This document shows positions 48,101-58,351 of a stretch of 64,000 bases of DNA, piece after piece. Source of the DNA: Diadema setosum (Eukaryota; Echinodermata; Echinoidea; Diadematoida; Diadematidae). The number at the start of each line of letters is the position of its first letter. The first letter of the stretch is position 1. The position numbers were made by a program, and so were the translations under genes. Under the pieces are notes generated by a model. It had not been told where the DNA came from. It saw only the letters and a list, made by a program, of their open reading frames with translations, and searched no databases. The stretch is from the NCBI GenBank assembly GCA_033980235.1, contig CM067069.1:18534650-18598649 (forward strand). The letters run 5' to 3'.

Positions 48101-50189
48101 AATTGGTATAGATATCATATGAGTTGCTGGTTTGATTATCTTCATCTACTCCCTGTTGTAGCAAAGCCTCTGCTAAATCACAGAAATTCTCTTGATACAT
48201 GATTCATGAAAGATTAAAGTGCCTCTGTTCACATGTTAAAACAACTTACTAGTTTATGTCCTCATGGTATGTTGTCATACAGTACTCAGTTGTGAAAGTC
48301 CCACACATTCAATTTTGTGCAATCATGTGAGTGGCAGAATGCATTCAGCTTGAAACAGGTGGTTTCGTTAGGAGGGCCACTCCATCAGGGAGTTCTAATA
48401 TCATGTCAATAAATAAGATCAGGATAGAAATTTCTTTCACTTATAGCTCTCATTGCAGATGGTGTATGGTTCTCCACTTGGACATAAATAGGTAACTACT
48501 TATTTTGTTCAAAACTTTGATACAGTTACAGATATAATCAATTATTTGATTCCTGATCAATGATGCATGTTAGTCTCCGAAGTCAGCAAAGGGATATTGT
48601 TCTCATTCTCAATCTATTCAAGATTAGCAGGCTATATATGGGTGTCTCTTACATGATGACAATAGAAAGTAAAAGAAATTGAGTAAATCAGTAGTTAGCA
48701 TCACTTAATCTGTTTTGTTTTGATACAATTTTTCTTTGGGTATATGGGGGGGGGGGAGGCATGGCACCATAACTAAAAAGTAAAAAACAAATTGCAACAC
48801 AATAATCAGATGGGTTTACTGTTCTTGGAAGAAGAAATGGAAGGAAAGAGGATGAAAATGATTTCAAAAAAGAAGGAGAAGAAGAAAAGAGAAGATGGAG
48901 GAGAAGGCGGAGACTGGAAAAGTAGGAAGAAAAGAAAGAGGGAGAGAGAGGAGGCTATGGAATAGGAGCAGAAAAAGGAAAAGATGAGGAAAGGGAAAGC
49001 GGAGGAGGAGAGGAATAGGGGGGGGGGGGTGACGAGGAAAATGAGCAGAAGGACACAACAAAGCAGAAGAGGGAGTAAAAAAGGAAGAAGAAGAGGAAAA
49101 AAGGGAGGAAGGAGGGAGGAGAAGAGGTTGATGAACGTGTGGAAGAAAAAGTTTCCAGAAAAGAACAGGACTAAGAGGAGAATAGATGAAAAGGAGGAGA
49201 ACAGGATAGTAGAAATCGACTCACATGTTCAGCAAAAACAACAAGAGCCTCAAACTCTGGTGCTATGTCAAACATGAACCCGGTGTTATCAAAGAAGGCC
49301 TCAAGTGGTCCTTCGTTACCCGTGTAGAAGAAGATGGGACCTGATCCGTTGTTCCAGTACTTATCTGCCAGAGAGAAAAGCAAGAAAGTGAAGTGAAGGT
49401 TTTTTGATAATTAAAGGTAGGTTGTCATAAAAATTACCATTCAACTCGCTTTGTACCATGGCATTGGCAACTTGAGCGCAGTTGATGCCAATGATGTGTC
49501 ATAATGGGCGATTCAGGTACAACTTGTTACACATGATATGCAACACTCTTTTCGAAGCAACCACCTGTACACTTTCGCACGGCGTCTGGTCGGGCTACGA
49601 GGCCAAGCAACCAGAAGACACGTACGTTGGTGCATTTAGACAAGCGGTTCAATCTGAATGGATAATTGAACAAGTATTACATCAAAATTTCATGGCATGA
49701 CTAGCTGCTCTCTGCATCTGAGTATAATGGCTTTCCACCAATTTGCCAATGTTTTTCAAGTTGTGATCACACTGATGTTGTGTCTCATTTCTTTTTTCTT
49801 CTAATGTAAAAGGGTAAGCTCTTTCAACAAAAGGGAATATTTCACAATTATCTTCTTCTCACTTCATTTCATCTCCTCTTCTCACTGCGCTTACATGGTC
49901 AGTCAACCCGAACTCTAGACCCTAGTAAACTACAAATTGGCTTACCTGTCAAAAAGTATCTCTGTCGAAACATCTGCTGCCCGTAACTCTCCGAGTTGAA
50001 GTGGTCAACCGTCTGGTCAAAATACTTCTCGACGAACGGGTATCTGTACTGAGGTAGATCTAGTGCCAGTGGGCGGGAGTGGACTTGCTGTCGAGGAAGA
50101 TGAAGAAGGGAAACAGAAGCAACAGCAGAGATTCCCGCAGAAATGAGCAGTATTGCAGCTGGTATGACGTTTTTGAGAGCCACGGCCAT
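36842..50189 (-). CDS. DPP7: Dipeptidyl peptidase 7 (DPP II/QPP), family S28 serine peptidase, complete in 11 exons
   Basis: Exons 50189-49946, 49364-49225, 48035-47872, 46012-45877, 45190-45103, 43470-43304, 42433-42370, 41699-41578, 40806-40650, 38616-38481 and 36944-36842 sum to 1521 nt, giving 506 residues and a TGA stop (vertebrate DPP7 is about 490). All phases agree and all sites are GT-AG. A hydrophobic N-terminal signal precedes [33 protein letters not shown] and the nucleophile motif GGSYGG (Ser183, codon split by intron 3). CADPTGCG and NVTDMFP favour DPP7 over its relative PRCP. Asp443 (NGLLDPW) and His468 (GAHHLDL) complete the triad with the family's 25-residue spacing. The enzyme removes N-terminal X-Pro or X-Ala dipeptides in lysosomes or secretory vesicles. 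Confidence 0.96.
37628..38390. mobile_element. pogo-like MITE interrupted by another MITE
   Basis: Left end TACAGTGCACTCCTATTATA; right end AGGGAGTCCACTGTAC. Between them, 37811-38373 is a separate TTAA-flanked MITE, so the host element would be about 200 bp. Confidence 0.6.
37811..38373. repeat. MITE of family A type with TTAA flanks, nested
   Basis: A 29-bp inverted end (AGGGAAGATAAACCCTAAG / CTTAGGGTTTACCTTCCCT) flanked by TTAA at 37809-37812 and 38371-38374. The core is related to family A. It is inserted inside a pogo-like element (37628-38390) in DPP7 intron 10. Confidence 0.75.
38481..38616 (-). CDS. DPP7: DPP7 exon 10: catalytic Asp and His
   Basis: The exon is 136 nt, acceptor CCTAG, donor CTAAG|GTAAGA. 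It encodes [20 protein letters not shown] and [17 protein letters not shown] supplies the catalytic Asp and GAHH the catalytic His. Confidence 0.95.
40131..40352. repeat. Family D mini-element, truncated on the left (DPP7 intron 9)
   Basis: It shares AAGTACGGTCTCTGTCATAA and the end GGTTTTTGCAAACAAACTC with the other family D copies. The left TIR is incomplete. The minus strand keeps an open frame containing [17 protein letters not shown]. Confidence 0.7.
40650..40806 (-). CDS. DPP7: DPP7 exon 9
   Basis: The exon is 157 nt, acceptor GTCACACAG, donor AAAAG|GTTAGC. It encodes [19 protein letters not shown] and [19 protein letters not shown], then [18 protein letters not shown] includes a probable N-glycosylation site conserved in the family. 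Confidence 0.95.
41578..41699 (-). CDS. DPP7: DPP7 exon 8
   Basis: The exon is 122 nt, acceptor TTCTCACAG, donor TATCAG|GTGGGT. It encodes [19 protein letters not shown] and [11 protein letters not shown], ending AWDYQ. The CADPTGCG block is diagnostic for DPP7. Confidence 0.95.
42050..42190. repeat. (ATC)n microsatellite, DPP7 intron 7
   Basis: Long runs of CATCATCAT with ATT interruptions. They create spurious poly-His, poly-Ile, poly-Asp and poly-Met frames on the two strands. Confidence 0.9.
42370..42433 (-). CDS. DPP7: DPP7 exon 7
   Basis: This is a small 64-nt exon between TTTTTCAG and GCATCAG|GTGAGA, encoding [13 protein letters not shown] then MEGLAKAS. It is too short to find by ORF length alone. 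It is supported by phase agreement on both sides. Confidence 0.92.
42517..42924. mobile_element. Small TIR element (GTCCCCGCCG ends) in DPP7 intron 6
   Basis: It begins GTCCCCGCCG and ends CGGCGGGGAC, so the ends are inverted. Inside are three AGGTCAAAGGTCA-type motifs (near 42570, 42725 and 42735) and CACACGGACGGACGG arrays (42810-42870). This architecture mirrors the split element at 22144-35497 although the end sequences differ. Confidence 0.6.
43304..43470 (-). CDS. DPP7: DPP7 exon 6
   Basis: The exon is 167 nt, read from the translated gap. It encodes [30 protein letters not shown] and SLPANPVN. The DYPY..S..SLPANPV stretch matches the helical cap of DPP7. Acceptor GTGCGTAG, donor GTCAAC|GTGAGT. 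Confidence 0.94.
43557..43944. repeat. MITE family B, copy 3 (reversed), DPP7 intron 5
   Basis: It begins TTTAAGGGGATCGTACAG and ends ACTGTACCATCCCTTTAA, the reverse complement of the 18242 copy. A poly-T run follows at 43955. Confidence 0.7.
44181..44457. mobile_element. pogo-like MITE (DPP7 intron 5)
   Basis: TACAGTCGTCACCGCTTAATC at the left and GATTATAGGGTTAGCACTGTA at the right. TA-bounded with CAGT/ACTG ends, like the other pogo-type copies. Confidence 0.5.
44502..45075. repeat. MITE family A, copy 2, next to DPP7 exon 5
   Basis: Ends TTTAAAGGACAAGTTCACC and GGTGAACTTGTCCTTTAAA are near-perfect inverted repeats. It is very similar to copy 1 at 3013 throughout. It ends about 26 bp beyond the exon 5 splice donor. 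Confidence 0.8.
45103..45190 (-). CDS. DPP7: DPP7 exon 5
   Basis: The exon is 88 nt ([17 protein letters not shown] then [12 protein letters not shown]) between GACTTCTAG and CGCAGG|GTGAGC. An inverted-repeat element ends only about 26 bp past its donor. Confidence 0.93.
45877..46012 (-). CDS. DPP7: DPP7 exon 4: catalytic Ser and helix
   Basis: The first base completes the Ser codon; [17 protein letters not shown] and [11 protein letters not shown] follow, ending FFDQVTK in phase 0. Acceptor AAATCTTAG, donor ACAAAG|GTATGC. Interrupting the active-site codon with an intron is notable, but the frame is exact. Confidence 0.95.
46605..46852. repeat. Family D mini-element, complete (DPP7 intron 3)
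   Basis: A TIR of about 27 bp (GAAGAGTTTGTTCGCAAAAA / TTTTTGCAAACAAACTCTTC) bounded by TAT-rich sequence. It is about 248 bp. One extra base relative to the other copies breaks the shared reading frame. Confidence 0.8.
47872..48035 (-). CDS. DPP7: DPP7 exon 3: up to the nucleophile elbow
   Basis: The exon is 164 nt after acceptor AAATTTCAG. It encodes [14 protein letters not shown], then [12 protein letters not shown] and PLIAFGG, and ends with the first two bases of the catalytic Ser codon (AG). Donor: GGAAG|GTTAGA. It continues directly from FAEH of exon 2. Confidence 0.95.
48823..49215 (+). repeat. Long polypurine tract in DPP7 intron 2
   Basis: Nearly 400 bases are almost entirely A and G on the plus strand (GAAGAAGAAATGGAAGG and similar), with a G run at 49019-49029. 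It ends a few bases before exon 2. The ORFs on either strand are low-complexity. Confidence 0.85.
49225..49364 (-). CDS. DPP7: DPP7 exon 2
   Basis: The exon is 140 nt between CTCTGGCAG and ACAT|GTGAGT. It encodes [19 protein letters not shown] and ends [10 protein letters not shown], the strongest S28 family signature, and leaves in phase 0. It lies immediately beside a long polypurine tract in intron 2. Confidence 0.95.
49946..50189 (-). CDS. DPP7: DPP7 exon 1: signal peptide and N-terminus
   Basis: The ATG at 50189-50187 begins a hydrophobic signal ([19 protein letters not shown]) with small residues before a likely cleavage near AVAS. It is followed by [18 protein letters not shown], the conserved S28 opening. 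The donor is GACAG|GTAAGC after 49946, in phase 1. The start is chosen because it is the first Met giving a secretory signal ahead of the conserved domain. Confidence 0.93.
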
Positions 50190-51846
50190 GGCTGACTGAG
50201 ACTCTGACCTCTGTAGACCCTACAACAACCTTGGCAAAAATCAGCTCCAAATCAAGAAATGGTCGGTATCAAACTGGAAAGGATGAAGTCTTCTATTAAG
50301 TTCTGTTGTCGACCAGACCAGCGACTGCTTGTCCACTTTAGTTTTATTCCATCACGAGCGGAGTCACTGTATGCTGCTCATGACTATGATTAACTATACA
50401 TAGCCCAGTTGCTGTATAAATAGCGTCTGGTCGGGCTAGACTATGATAATGAATACGTGTAGAAACTATATCAAAACTAATTATGAACATTTATATCCAG
50501 TGACAGCAGCGACGCTATTATACTCCCTAGTAGGACCCTAGTCGCTAGCCGACTACTCAAGTATATAACAGTGTTACCGTACCGGCGTACACACACGAGT
50601 CAGGTGACAGCCCGAATCACGTGTTATCAGCAAGTCATGTGAACGAGCCATTGTTTTGTGTTATTCTTTTGTCTGGGTTTTTGGCGGGCGGGCGGTAGAT
50701 ATGGGGGTAATGAACGGGTAGGTACAGAGAGGGGCGGTAGCTCTTTGTAATTTCAAAGTGATCGGCTCTGCATGAACAGACTGTAAATATAGGCAAGCAG
50801 CTTATTTAGGGCCTACTACATTGTACTTGTAATGAATAAATGAAGTCAATTATGAAGGTGGTATGGAGTGGAAATACGCAACAACATCCAACCGGGCCCT
50901 GGTAATAGATGTCATTTGTCAATATGAGTGTCATGTCGAGAGTGTTTTTTTTTTTCTTTCTTTCTTTCTTTCTTTTATTGGCTTTCTTTTTGTCACATGC
51001 CCAGCACTTTTTCTAGCCTTAGTGTTTGTGAATATAAATGGCTTTTGAAAAATGCAAAAACATACAATTTCAAACAGAAAACTTATGTTATAAATCATTC
51101 GAAGTGAATTGCAAAAGAATTCATTATAATAGTTCATATTTTATTTTAGAAAGATTGCAAGACTAGATATACTCCACAAGTCTAATAAATGACCATATCA
51201 GTGACTGTAAGATAGAGGAAATAAACCATGTGCATAGGGGCCTATACAGGGGTACCAGGCTCATCCTTAGCAAAGGCCCTGTGGCCTGGGCCACCAGAAA
51301 TAGATAGGTCATGCACCAAATTTAAGAAATGATTTTTGGGTTTTTGGTTTTTGGTTTTTGTGGCCCGATTGCGGCTACCGTACCAAAAGTTTATGAGTCT
51401 GTACATTATTATTATTATTATTTGGTATTTATTTTTCGCATCCAGAAAAGGGAAGAATATCTGACAGCTAAGTGCTTGATAACTGCATGTATTTCAACTG
51501 ATTGTCGTGACCAGGGTTGCAAGATTCTGGTCTTAAAATGGCTCAGTCTCAGTCTATTTTACGCTCAACTTCGGCAGAAAGATTTATCTCACGGCCAAAT
51601 TTCACTGCCAAATTTTATCTATCCAATGATAAAAGTATAGGTTTATACCTATATTTAAATGTGATCATTTTTTTTTATCATGTGGAGTGATAAGCAAAAT
51701 CATGTGTACCAATAGGCCTATGCGTTTTGAATAGGTAGACAAAGTGAACTTAGAAGATGAATTCAATTTTAGTGTCCTTACATAAACAAGAGAGAGAGAG
51801 AGAGAAGTCATATATGAAAGATGACCAAACTGTAAAAGAACCTATG

Positions 51847-51881
<35 letters not shown>

Positions 51882-52076
51882 TGTGTGTGTGTGTGTGTGG
51901 TGTGTAAAGGGCCTACTATACAGTGTGTATAAAAGAAAATCCGAATTTGGAGGGCTACTATTTCAGAATTGTCAGCTATGGAGAGCACAATGCTGGCTGT
52001 GAGGAACTCTACCTCTTTTTCATTGATACCTAATTATGTTGTCAAATGTCATGCATGATTGAGCACATGAACTTAT
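50190..52076. other. Upstream region of DPP7, no other gene seen
   Basis: It holds the presumed DPP7 5' UTR and promoter (CpG-richer around 50520-50720), poly-T/CTTT runs near 50946-50975 and microsatellites. No TATA box at a convincing distance was identified and no additional gene was recognised. Confidence 0.5.
51791..51900 (+). repeat. (GA)n and (GT)n microsatellites
   Basis: (GA)n at about 51791-51806 and 51850-51879, the latter running into (GT)n to about 51900. Confidence 0.85.
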
Positions 52077-52636
52077 AAGGACAAGTCCACCTCCATAGAC
52101 ATGTGGGTTGAGTGAATGCAGCAATATTAGTAGAACACATCAGTGAGAGTTTGAGGAAAATCGGACAATCCGTTCAAAAGTTATGAATTTTTGAAGTTTC
52201 TGCTCAGTCATGGCTGGATGAGAAGACTACGATAGCTTGTGATGTCACATGTGTACAATGACATAAAGAAAGTATAAAGAAAATTCAACATATTTTCACT
52301 TTTCTAGCATGACAAAAGAAAACTAGACGTCTCTTTTTCAGAAGCCAAGGGGAAAAATATTACCCTTAACATACATCAGTAACAAGTCGGAGAAATGTAC
52401 ACTTTATTCAAAAAGTAAAGCTTTGTGAAATTCTCTTTTTATTTTCCTTATATTGTTCTACACATGTGACATCATACACTGTAGTAGTGTCCTCATCCAG
52501 CAGTGATTGCACAGATACTTTAAAAATTCATATATTTTGAACGGATTGTCGGATTTTCCTCAAACTTTCACTGATGTGTTCTAATATTGTTGCATTCACT
52601 CAATCCACATGACATTGTATGAAAGTGGACTTGTAT
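52077..52636. repeat. MITE family A, copy 3 (diverged)
   Basis: Ends AAGGACAAGTCCACC and GAAAGTGGACTTGT. The interior shares GAAAATCGGACAATCCGTTC and GAGAAGACTAC with the other copies. It is followed directly by family D copies. Confidence 0.7.
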
Positions 52637-52660
52637 ATAAGTGGACTTATATATATATAT

Positions 52661-52895
52661 GAAGAGTTTGTTTGCAAAAACCGATAAGTCCATATTTGCG
52701 AAATGGAGATATTTGCGATTAAAGGTCAAGAAAAATAAGGAGAATAATAAGAAAATTTTTGCTTCTTTTGACAATAACTTAAAAAATATACATGTATATG
52801 TAGTGACCAATGTATCATTCAAAAGGTATTATTTTGTACTTTATGACAGAGATCGTACTTCAAAATCTTCAAAAATGGACTTAAACAAACCCTTC
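52661..52895. repeat. Family D mini-element in tandem, first unit
   Basis: It begins GAAGAGTTTGTTTGCAAAAA within (TA)n and ends AACAAACCCTTC. The right TIR has lost about 15 bp. The plus strand is open with [20 protein letters not shown]. Confidence 0.75.
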
Positions 52896-52900
52896 ATATG

Positions 52901-53143
52901 AAGACTTTGTTTGCAAAAACCGATAAGTCCATATTTGCCAAATGGAGATATTTGCGATTAAAGGTCAAGAAAAATAAAGAGAATAATAAGAAAATTTTTG
53001 CTTCTTTTGACCATATCTTCAAAAATATAGCTTTATATGTAGTAACCAATATATCATTTAAAAGGTATTATTTTGTACTTTATGACAGAGATCTTACTTC
53101 AAAATCTTCAAAAATGGACTTATCGTTTTTTGCAAACAAACCC

Positions 53144-53145
<2 letters not shown>
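52901..53145. repeat. Family D mini-element in tandem, second unit
   Basis: It starts 5 bp after the first unit (GAAGACTTTGTTTGCAAAAA) and ends CAAACAAACCCTTC before a (TA)n(GT)n run. It encodes the same open frame as the first unit with few substitutions. Confidence 0.75.
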
Positions 53146-53184
<39 letters not shown>

Positions 53185-53185
53185 G

Positions 53186-53232
<47 letters not shown>
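53146..53232 (+). repeat. (TA)n(GT)n microsatellite
   Basis: TA repeats at 53149-53182, then GT repeats to about 53231, directly after a family D unit. More (TA)n runs lie at 53750-53777, 53952-53979 and 54018-54035. Confidence 0.85.
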
Positions 53233-53254
53233 GGTATAAGGTAGGTGTGGGTAT

Positions 53255-53535
53255 AGTCCGTTATTCCAAAAATTTGTTAATCCAAAAATGAAATTAGGGT
53301 TTGTAATTCAGTAGCTTCGTTGGTACGCACTGTTTTCGGATTAATGACCTTCATTTAATTTTTGGAATAATGAACCTTCGGAACAATGAACCCAATCAAT
53401 TTTTGGACTGACAAACTTTCGGAAAAATGAACCTTCACAATAATGCCACAAGTAAGTGGATTAACAACATGTAGTCATAAGGAATTTGCATGTTTCAGAA
53501 TAACACACCTATGGAATAATGAACTTTTTATTTTT
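53255..53535 (+). repeat. Short degenerate tandem motif (GGAATAATGAACCTTCGGA-like)
   Basis: Variants of GGAATAATGAACCTTCGGA recur about every 20-40 bases, alternating with TTTTTGGA. No coding sense was found. Confidence 0.6.
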
Positions 53536-53747
53536 CTTTGTAAATCCCAAGTGAGGTTAATTTCATCCTATTTTTTAAAATTATTTGTGTGAAGAAATCA
53601 TATTCCAAAAAATGCAATTGTAATAATTGGCTTTATTACTATGTTACTTAGGAGCAGCTAACTCATTAGCAATAAGAAGTTGACTATAGCAATTTCAGTC
53701 TCTCACTCTCTCTCTAATGTATGTATGTATATATATCTATCTATCTA

Positions 53748-53778
<31 letters not shown>

Positions 53779-53947
53779 TCCTAGATGGGTCATTTGGAAG
53801 ACATTTCCATTTGTTTTATATGCAAATTTATTAATACATGTTCAATGGCAGTTTACGCAATGGAGACACGAAAATTGTCTCCTTAATGACCAGTTGTCTC
53901 CCTAATGAAGACACTTCCCCCCAATATGTCTCCCTAAGGTGCCAACT

Positions 53948-53983
<36 letters not shown>

Positions 53984-54254
53984 CGGAAGGAAAACGAGGC
54001 CAAGCCCGCTTCACATTATATATATATATATATACACATATACATATACATATAAAACACAAAATATGAACATTCTGTCAGTGTGTCATAAACAGATATC
54101 GAAGAAAGAGTCAAATGTAAACACCACAGGCTCCTGCAGTGTTTTCATTGGATTCTTTCTTTGATTATTTATATGTGTATGCAATGTACTCCAGACTCAA
54201 AGGCTCACAGGTTGAAACATGTTTCATCTAAATTCATCTGCATTTCCAGATATC

Positions 54255-57200
54255 TTTATTAACAACCCTTCACAAAAAACAGGCATATGTATGTAACAGA
54301 AAATACACTGATGAATAACCATGAGATCTTACACAAGAAAAGAACTTTTCGTTCCCCTGCATCACAAGTTATGGGTGAAGAATGATCTGCTTTTGATATA
54401 AAATGTGCCTTACTGAGAGTTATTTTGATTGGAATGACTTCCAAACTGAATCTGAACTACAACAAATGCTGACTTGCAGCTGGAGCCAAAATCCATATCA
54501 AACTGATATCAGATGAATGGTGACATTAAACAACAATTTGGCAAATGCATCAGTCATGTATATCTTATTGTGTCCATTGACACAAGAGTGGTCAATTACT
54601 TGGGGGGGGGGGGGGTGGGAGGTGTGGAATTGTGCATCGCTACACAAAAAATATCAACAAATTATGAGTATGACATGGAGATGTGCTCAAGGATCTGTTT
54701 TGGCAAAAATTACAAACAGGAACACCTGCCAGAAATGGTTTGATAACATATTGTAATAAATGAACAGTTTAAACTTTAACAAAACAAAAAGCCCTCACAA
54801 ACTTTTTGAACAGAACATAGTGCTAATGCAGTAACATCAACATGGAACGTCATCTTTTGCTTTGCGTCCGAGCAGCCAATACTGGTTTTACATCACTCAT
54901 TCATTCCAAAACTGTTTCACATCTTAACACCTCACATCTGGGGCAGGGTAAATTTCATCTGTGAAAGGTGCAAAATGAGGGTAGGACCTTTAGGTTGACG
55001 ATCCTCCCCATAGATCTGGCGTACACGACTTGCAACAATCTCCAAAACTGACGTAAAAATAGTCAAGGTCTTACACTACATGCATCGGAAATCACCAGTT
55101 ACACTACAACAAAAGCTGTAATCTAATTCAAAGGAAGTAGAACAGTGTCATTTACAGAGTTAGCAAACAAGACATTGCAGCTGGCTGTAGTATAACAATT
55201 GGAGAGGCCTTTATATGAGACATAGTATGATATCCATGAAAAACAAAACCAGAGAAAGGGAGGAGGAGAGGGCAGAATTGTACAAGAAGAACTACAAACA
55301 TAATCAACTCAACAATAAGACAGACAGACAGACAGACAGACAGACACTGATCTAATCAACGTGCATTTCTAATGCGACAGAACGGGGATGGGAATATACA
55401 CAAACGAACTCATCCCTTGGCAGTGAAGGCACATATAAATGAAAGTAATTCTTTTTTTCTTGAGTAAATCAAACAATCATACAGAACATCATAACTCTCC
55501 ACCTCCTAAGCTTTCACGTGTCACGCACAGTAAGGAAATCTCCTTACACAAAAACTTGTCATCGTTAAGTCATAATTTTGCCATTAAACAAAAACAGAGT
55601 AGGAGAAACTTTAATGATACTTGGTGTCATAATTTTTTTTTCTTCCAAAGAAAAAGCCTCAAAAATTTAGGACAAGATTTTTACAGAATAAAAAAGTCAA
55701 AATCTTATCACAAACCATATTACACCTGTGGTTCAGTCTATCTTAAAAACTTAAAACGATAAATCCATCAATGGCATGGGCATGCATAGTAAAAATTCAA
55801 GTGGATGGATGCATATGTTATGTCACGAATTGAATTCCTACCGCTACCATATAACTTCATCATAGCCTCTCTGGTTTGGCTTAAAATGAACTTCATACTC
55901 TAGTTCCCTGTTTTTGTTTTTATCATTTTGCTTTTGTTTCTGACATTCAAGTCACTGTTTTATTAATGTCCCACCCACATTCTTCCTGAAATTACATGTA
56001 TGAAATCTCTACACCATTATGTAAATCATGCATATTTATGCACACAAGAGTCTATTAAGAAATATCCATGCTTCGGAAATGTCACGGGCTGTTTTACAGA
56101 CACAGGGTTGAGTGAAACCACTTTTAAATGTGAAGGGAATTTTTACAAATGTACAGTGTTTTTTTTTTCTATTTCTTGGGGGGGGGGGGGTAGAGGGCAT
56201 TTAGAAGGGAGAAATTCACATTTAAAAAAATAGTCAGTCACTGCCAACACTCGACTTACATTCTAGAATTCATTATCACAATATAAAAGCCTATCTTCAG
56301 ATAAATAGAGTTCTTTTTTTTTGCATCCTACACAAGTTACAAACACTTTTCCTCTACTAGATGTACATACACTTAAAATACATTGTTACAAAAAGATACT
56401 ATATATAATATAACATAATTTACATATACAAATTTACAATGGACAACAGCCCCTCTCACAAAAGTTCTGGCAAATGCCTCCTTATAAAGAAACAAAAATA
56501 TGAAATGATCATGACACTGCTCTGTTCTTTAAAAGACTTCAAGAATTTCAAAAAATTCTCCTACACAGGAAGGAATTGTGTGAATACAACATAACTGTGT
56601 TCTTGTGATGCAGAGTGAAGCCACGGGGAGTCGTCAAAAGTGTGCTTGGAGCTTGCATGCTTTCATCAAAAAATATTACAGGAAAAATATTTGTCAAAAT
56701 CAACTCGAGTTGTCTTTCTTTTCACCCATCATCCCGTCAGGTGTATAGTACAAGCATACATGTATTTACAAAGAGGCACTTTCACATAAGAACCAGATTA
56801 AAACAACCCCCCCCCCCCCCCAAAAAAAAAAAAAAAAAAAAAAAAATGTTACAAAAAAGAATAAAACAATGTCACAAGTATCAGCAACTGAATGCAGCTA
56901 ACATACGGGCAAGGGGCTATTCTGATGAGTCACCATAAAAAAAGAGAGAAAGAATAGAATAAATGAAGTAAAATATTTTGATAAAAATGTGGCAATTCAC
57001 ACCTATGGAAACAAATCTCATTTCCTTTTATTGGAAACTTCTCAAGGAAATGTAAATCAAGGCTTAATGAATGATTACAGTCACTATGTTTAGATACAAC
57101 CAAAAAAAAAGAAAAAAGAGAAAAATCACCTACACTTACTTACAATCATGTATTGCTCCTCATTTGTACAAAAAAAAAAGAAGAGTGCAGCCGCTGCTCA

Positions 57201-58351
57201 GTTATTTCTAACAAGGCACAGTTCATGAACCTACATATCATGTTCAAGGTAGTTATAAAATACAAAACTTGTACCACAATAAAATTGGGGTGCTTCGCAA
57301 CTTGTGCACGTAAAAAGACATGTCATCACAAAAGCATGGATTGTCAAATTTGTATGTGCATGCAATTTCTAGCCTACATATCCGCAGTGTTCAATGAGCC
57401 TACAGTGTATTCGTTTTATATTACCATCATAGGTTACATAGAATGAGAAAAAAAAAGACGGAAGAAGCAGATTCCCCTATGAAGCAAAAGTGTACATGGC
57501 AGTCTTGTAAATATGCACATAATTTACGACATCTTACAACAGTTACACACAGTAGATATGGTATCGGAAGATTTTTAAGTACAATGCAAGGAGGTGAGGT
57601 TGCTTCACTAGTACTCATTTTGTAGTCATGTGACAGCCTCAAAGAACAGTAAGTACGATACAACATTTCATGACACAATTTAGCATGACAGTGTTAAACC
57701 AATCTTTGCATACCATGGTGCTTAAAAAAAAATGACAATGTAGAATGATCACTTTCCTCCACAGGTCGTCATCATTTACATTATCAGTGACAGATGGTTC
57801 CTCTGAATTAATTGGCTTTCTTCGCCATTTCGAGATCTCTGGTCCGTCTTGGGGAAGTGCGAGATGAGAACCCGTGTGGCCAATCTTTGATTTTACATCT
57901 GCTTTTTCTTTCCCGTGCATGTAGGAATTTGGTCCAACGATCATGGAAAAAAACAAACTTTTGGAATGCGTGTCAAGTTCCTTTGGTCATGCACACCCTG
58001 TTGGGAATGTTCATCAAGCCTCCGTGGAAAATGATGAATGTAACTCTTCCTCTTTCTACATTTGCTTTTCATCATACAGGTAATACAGGTACACAATCTT
58101 GGCAATTACGTAAAAAAAAAAAAAAATATGAAACTACAAACATTACATGTAGTTTCATAGTACAGTACAGACTTGCATGAGGAAACAGTACTGGTATATC
58201 TTGATGACGGTCATGCAGATAAGCTACAGCATTCTCCAGGCGAACACATTCACGCTTGAACTGTTTTCCTTGTTTACTGTCTGAGGAACACAAATTCAGT
58301 TTGGTAAAATGTCAAATGTTCCTATAAGTAGGACACCAAATTACATCCCAC
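54255..58351 (-). other. Probable long 3' UTR of Notch
   Basis: Downstream of the Notch stop there is about 4 kb of AT-rich sequence without a convincing ORF and largely free of the MITE families that fill the rest of the window. It carries simple repeats: a poly-C/poly-A run near 56808-56846, (GACA)n near 55318-55346 and a G run near 56180. Minus-strand AATAAA hexamers occur at 57032-57027, 55964-55959 and 54260-54255, any of which could be the cleavage signal. The extent is an inference. Confidence 0.4.

Noticed and set aside
48864..49277. Lys/Glu/Arg-rich ORF on the plus strand and Leu/Phe-rich ORF on the minus strand
   Set aside because: Both are low-complexity translations of the polypurine tract.
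36842..50189. Lysosomal Pro-X carboxypeptidase (PRCP) instead of DPP7
   Set aside because: The CADPTGCG and NVTDMFP blocks and the Asp-His spacing fit DPP7 better, although the two belong to one family.
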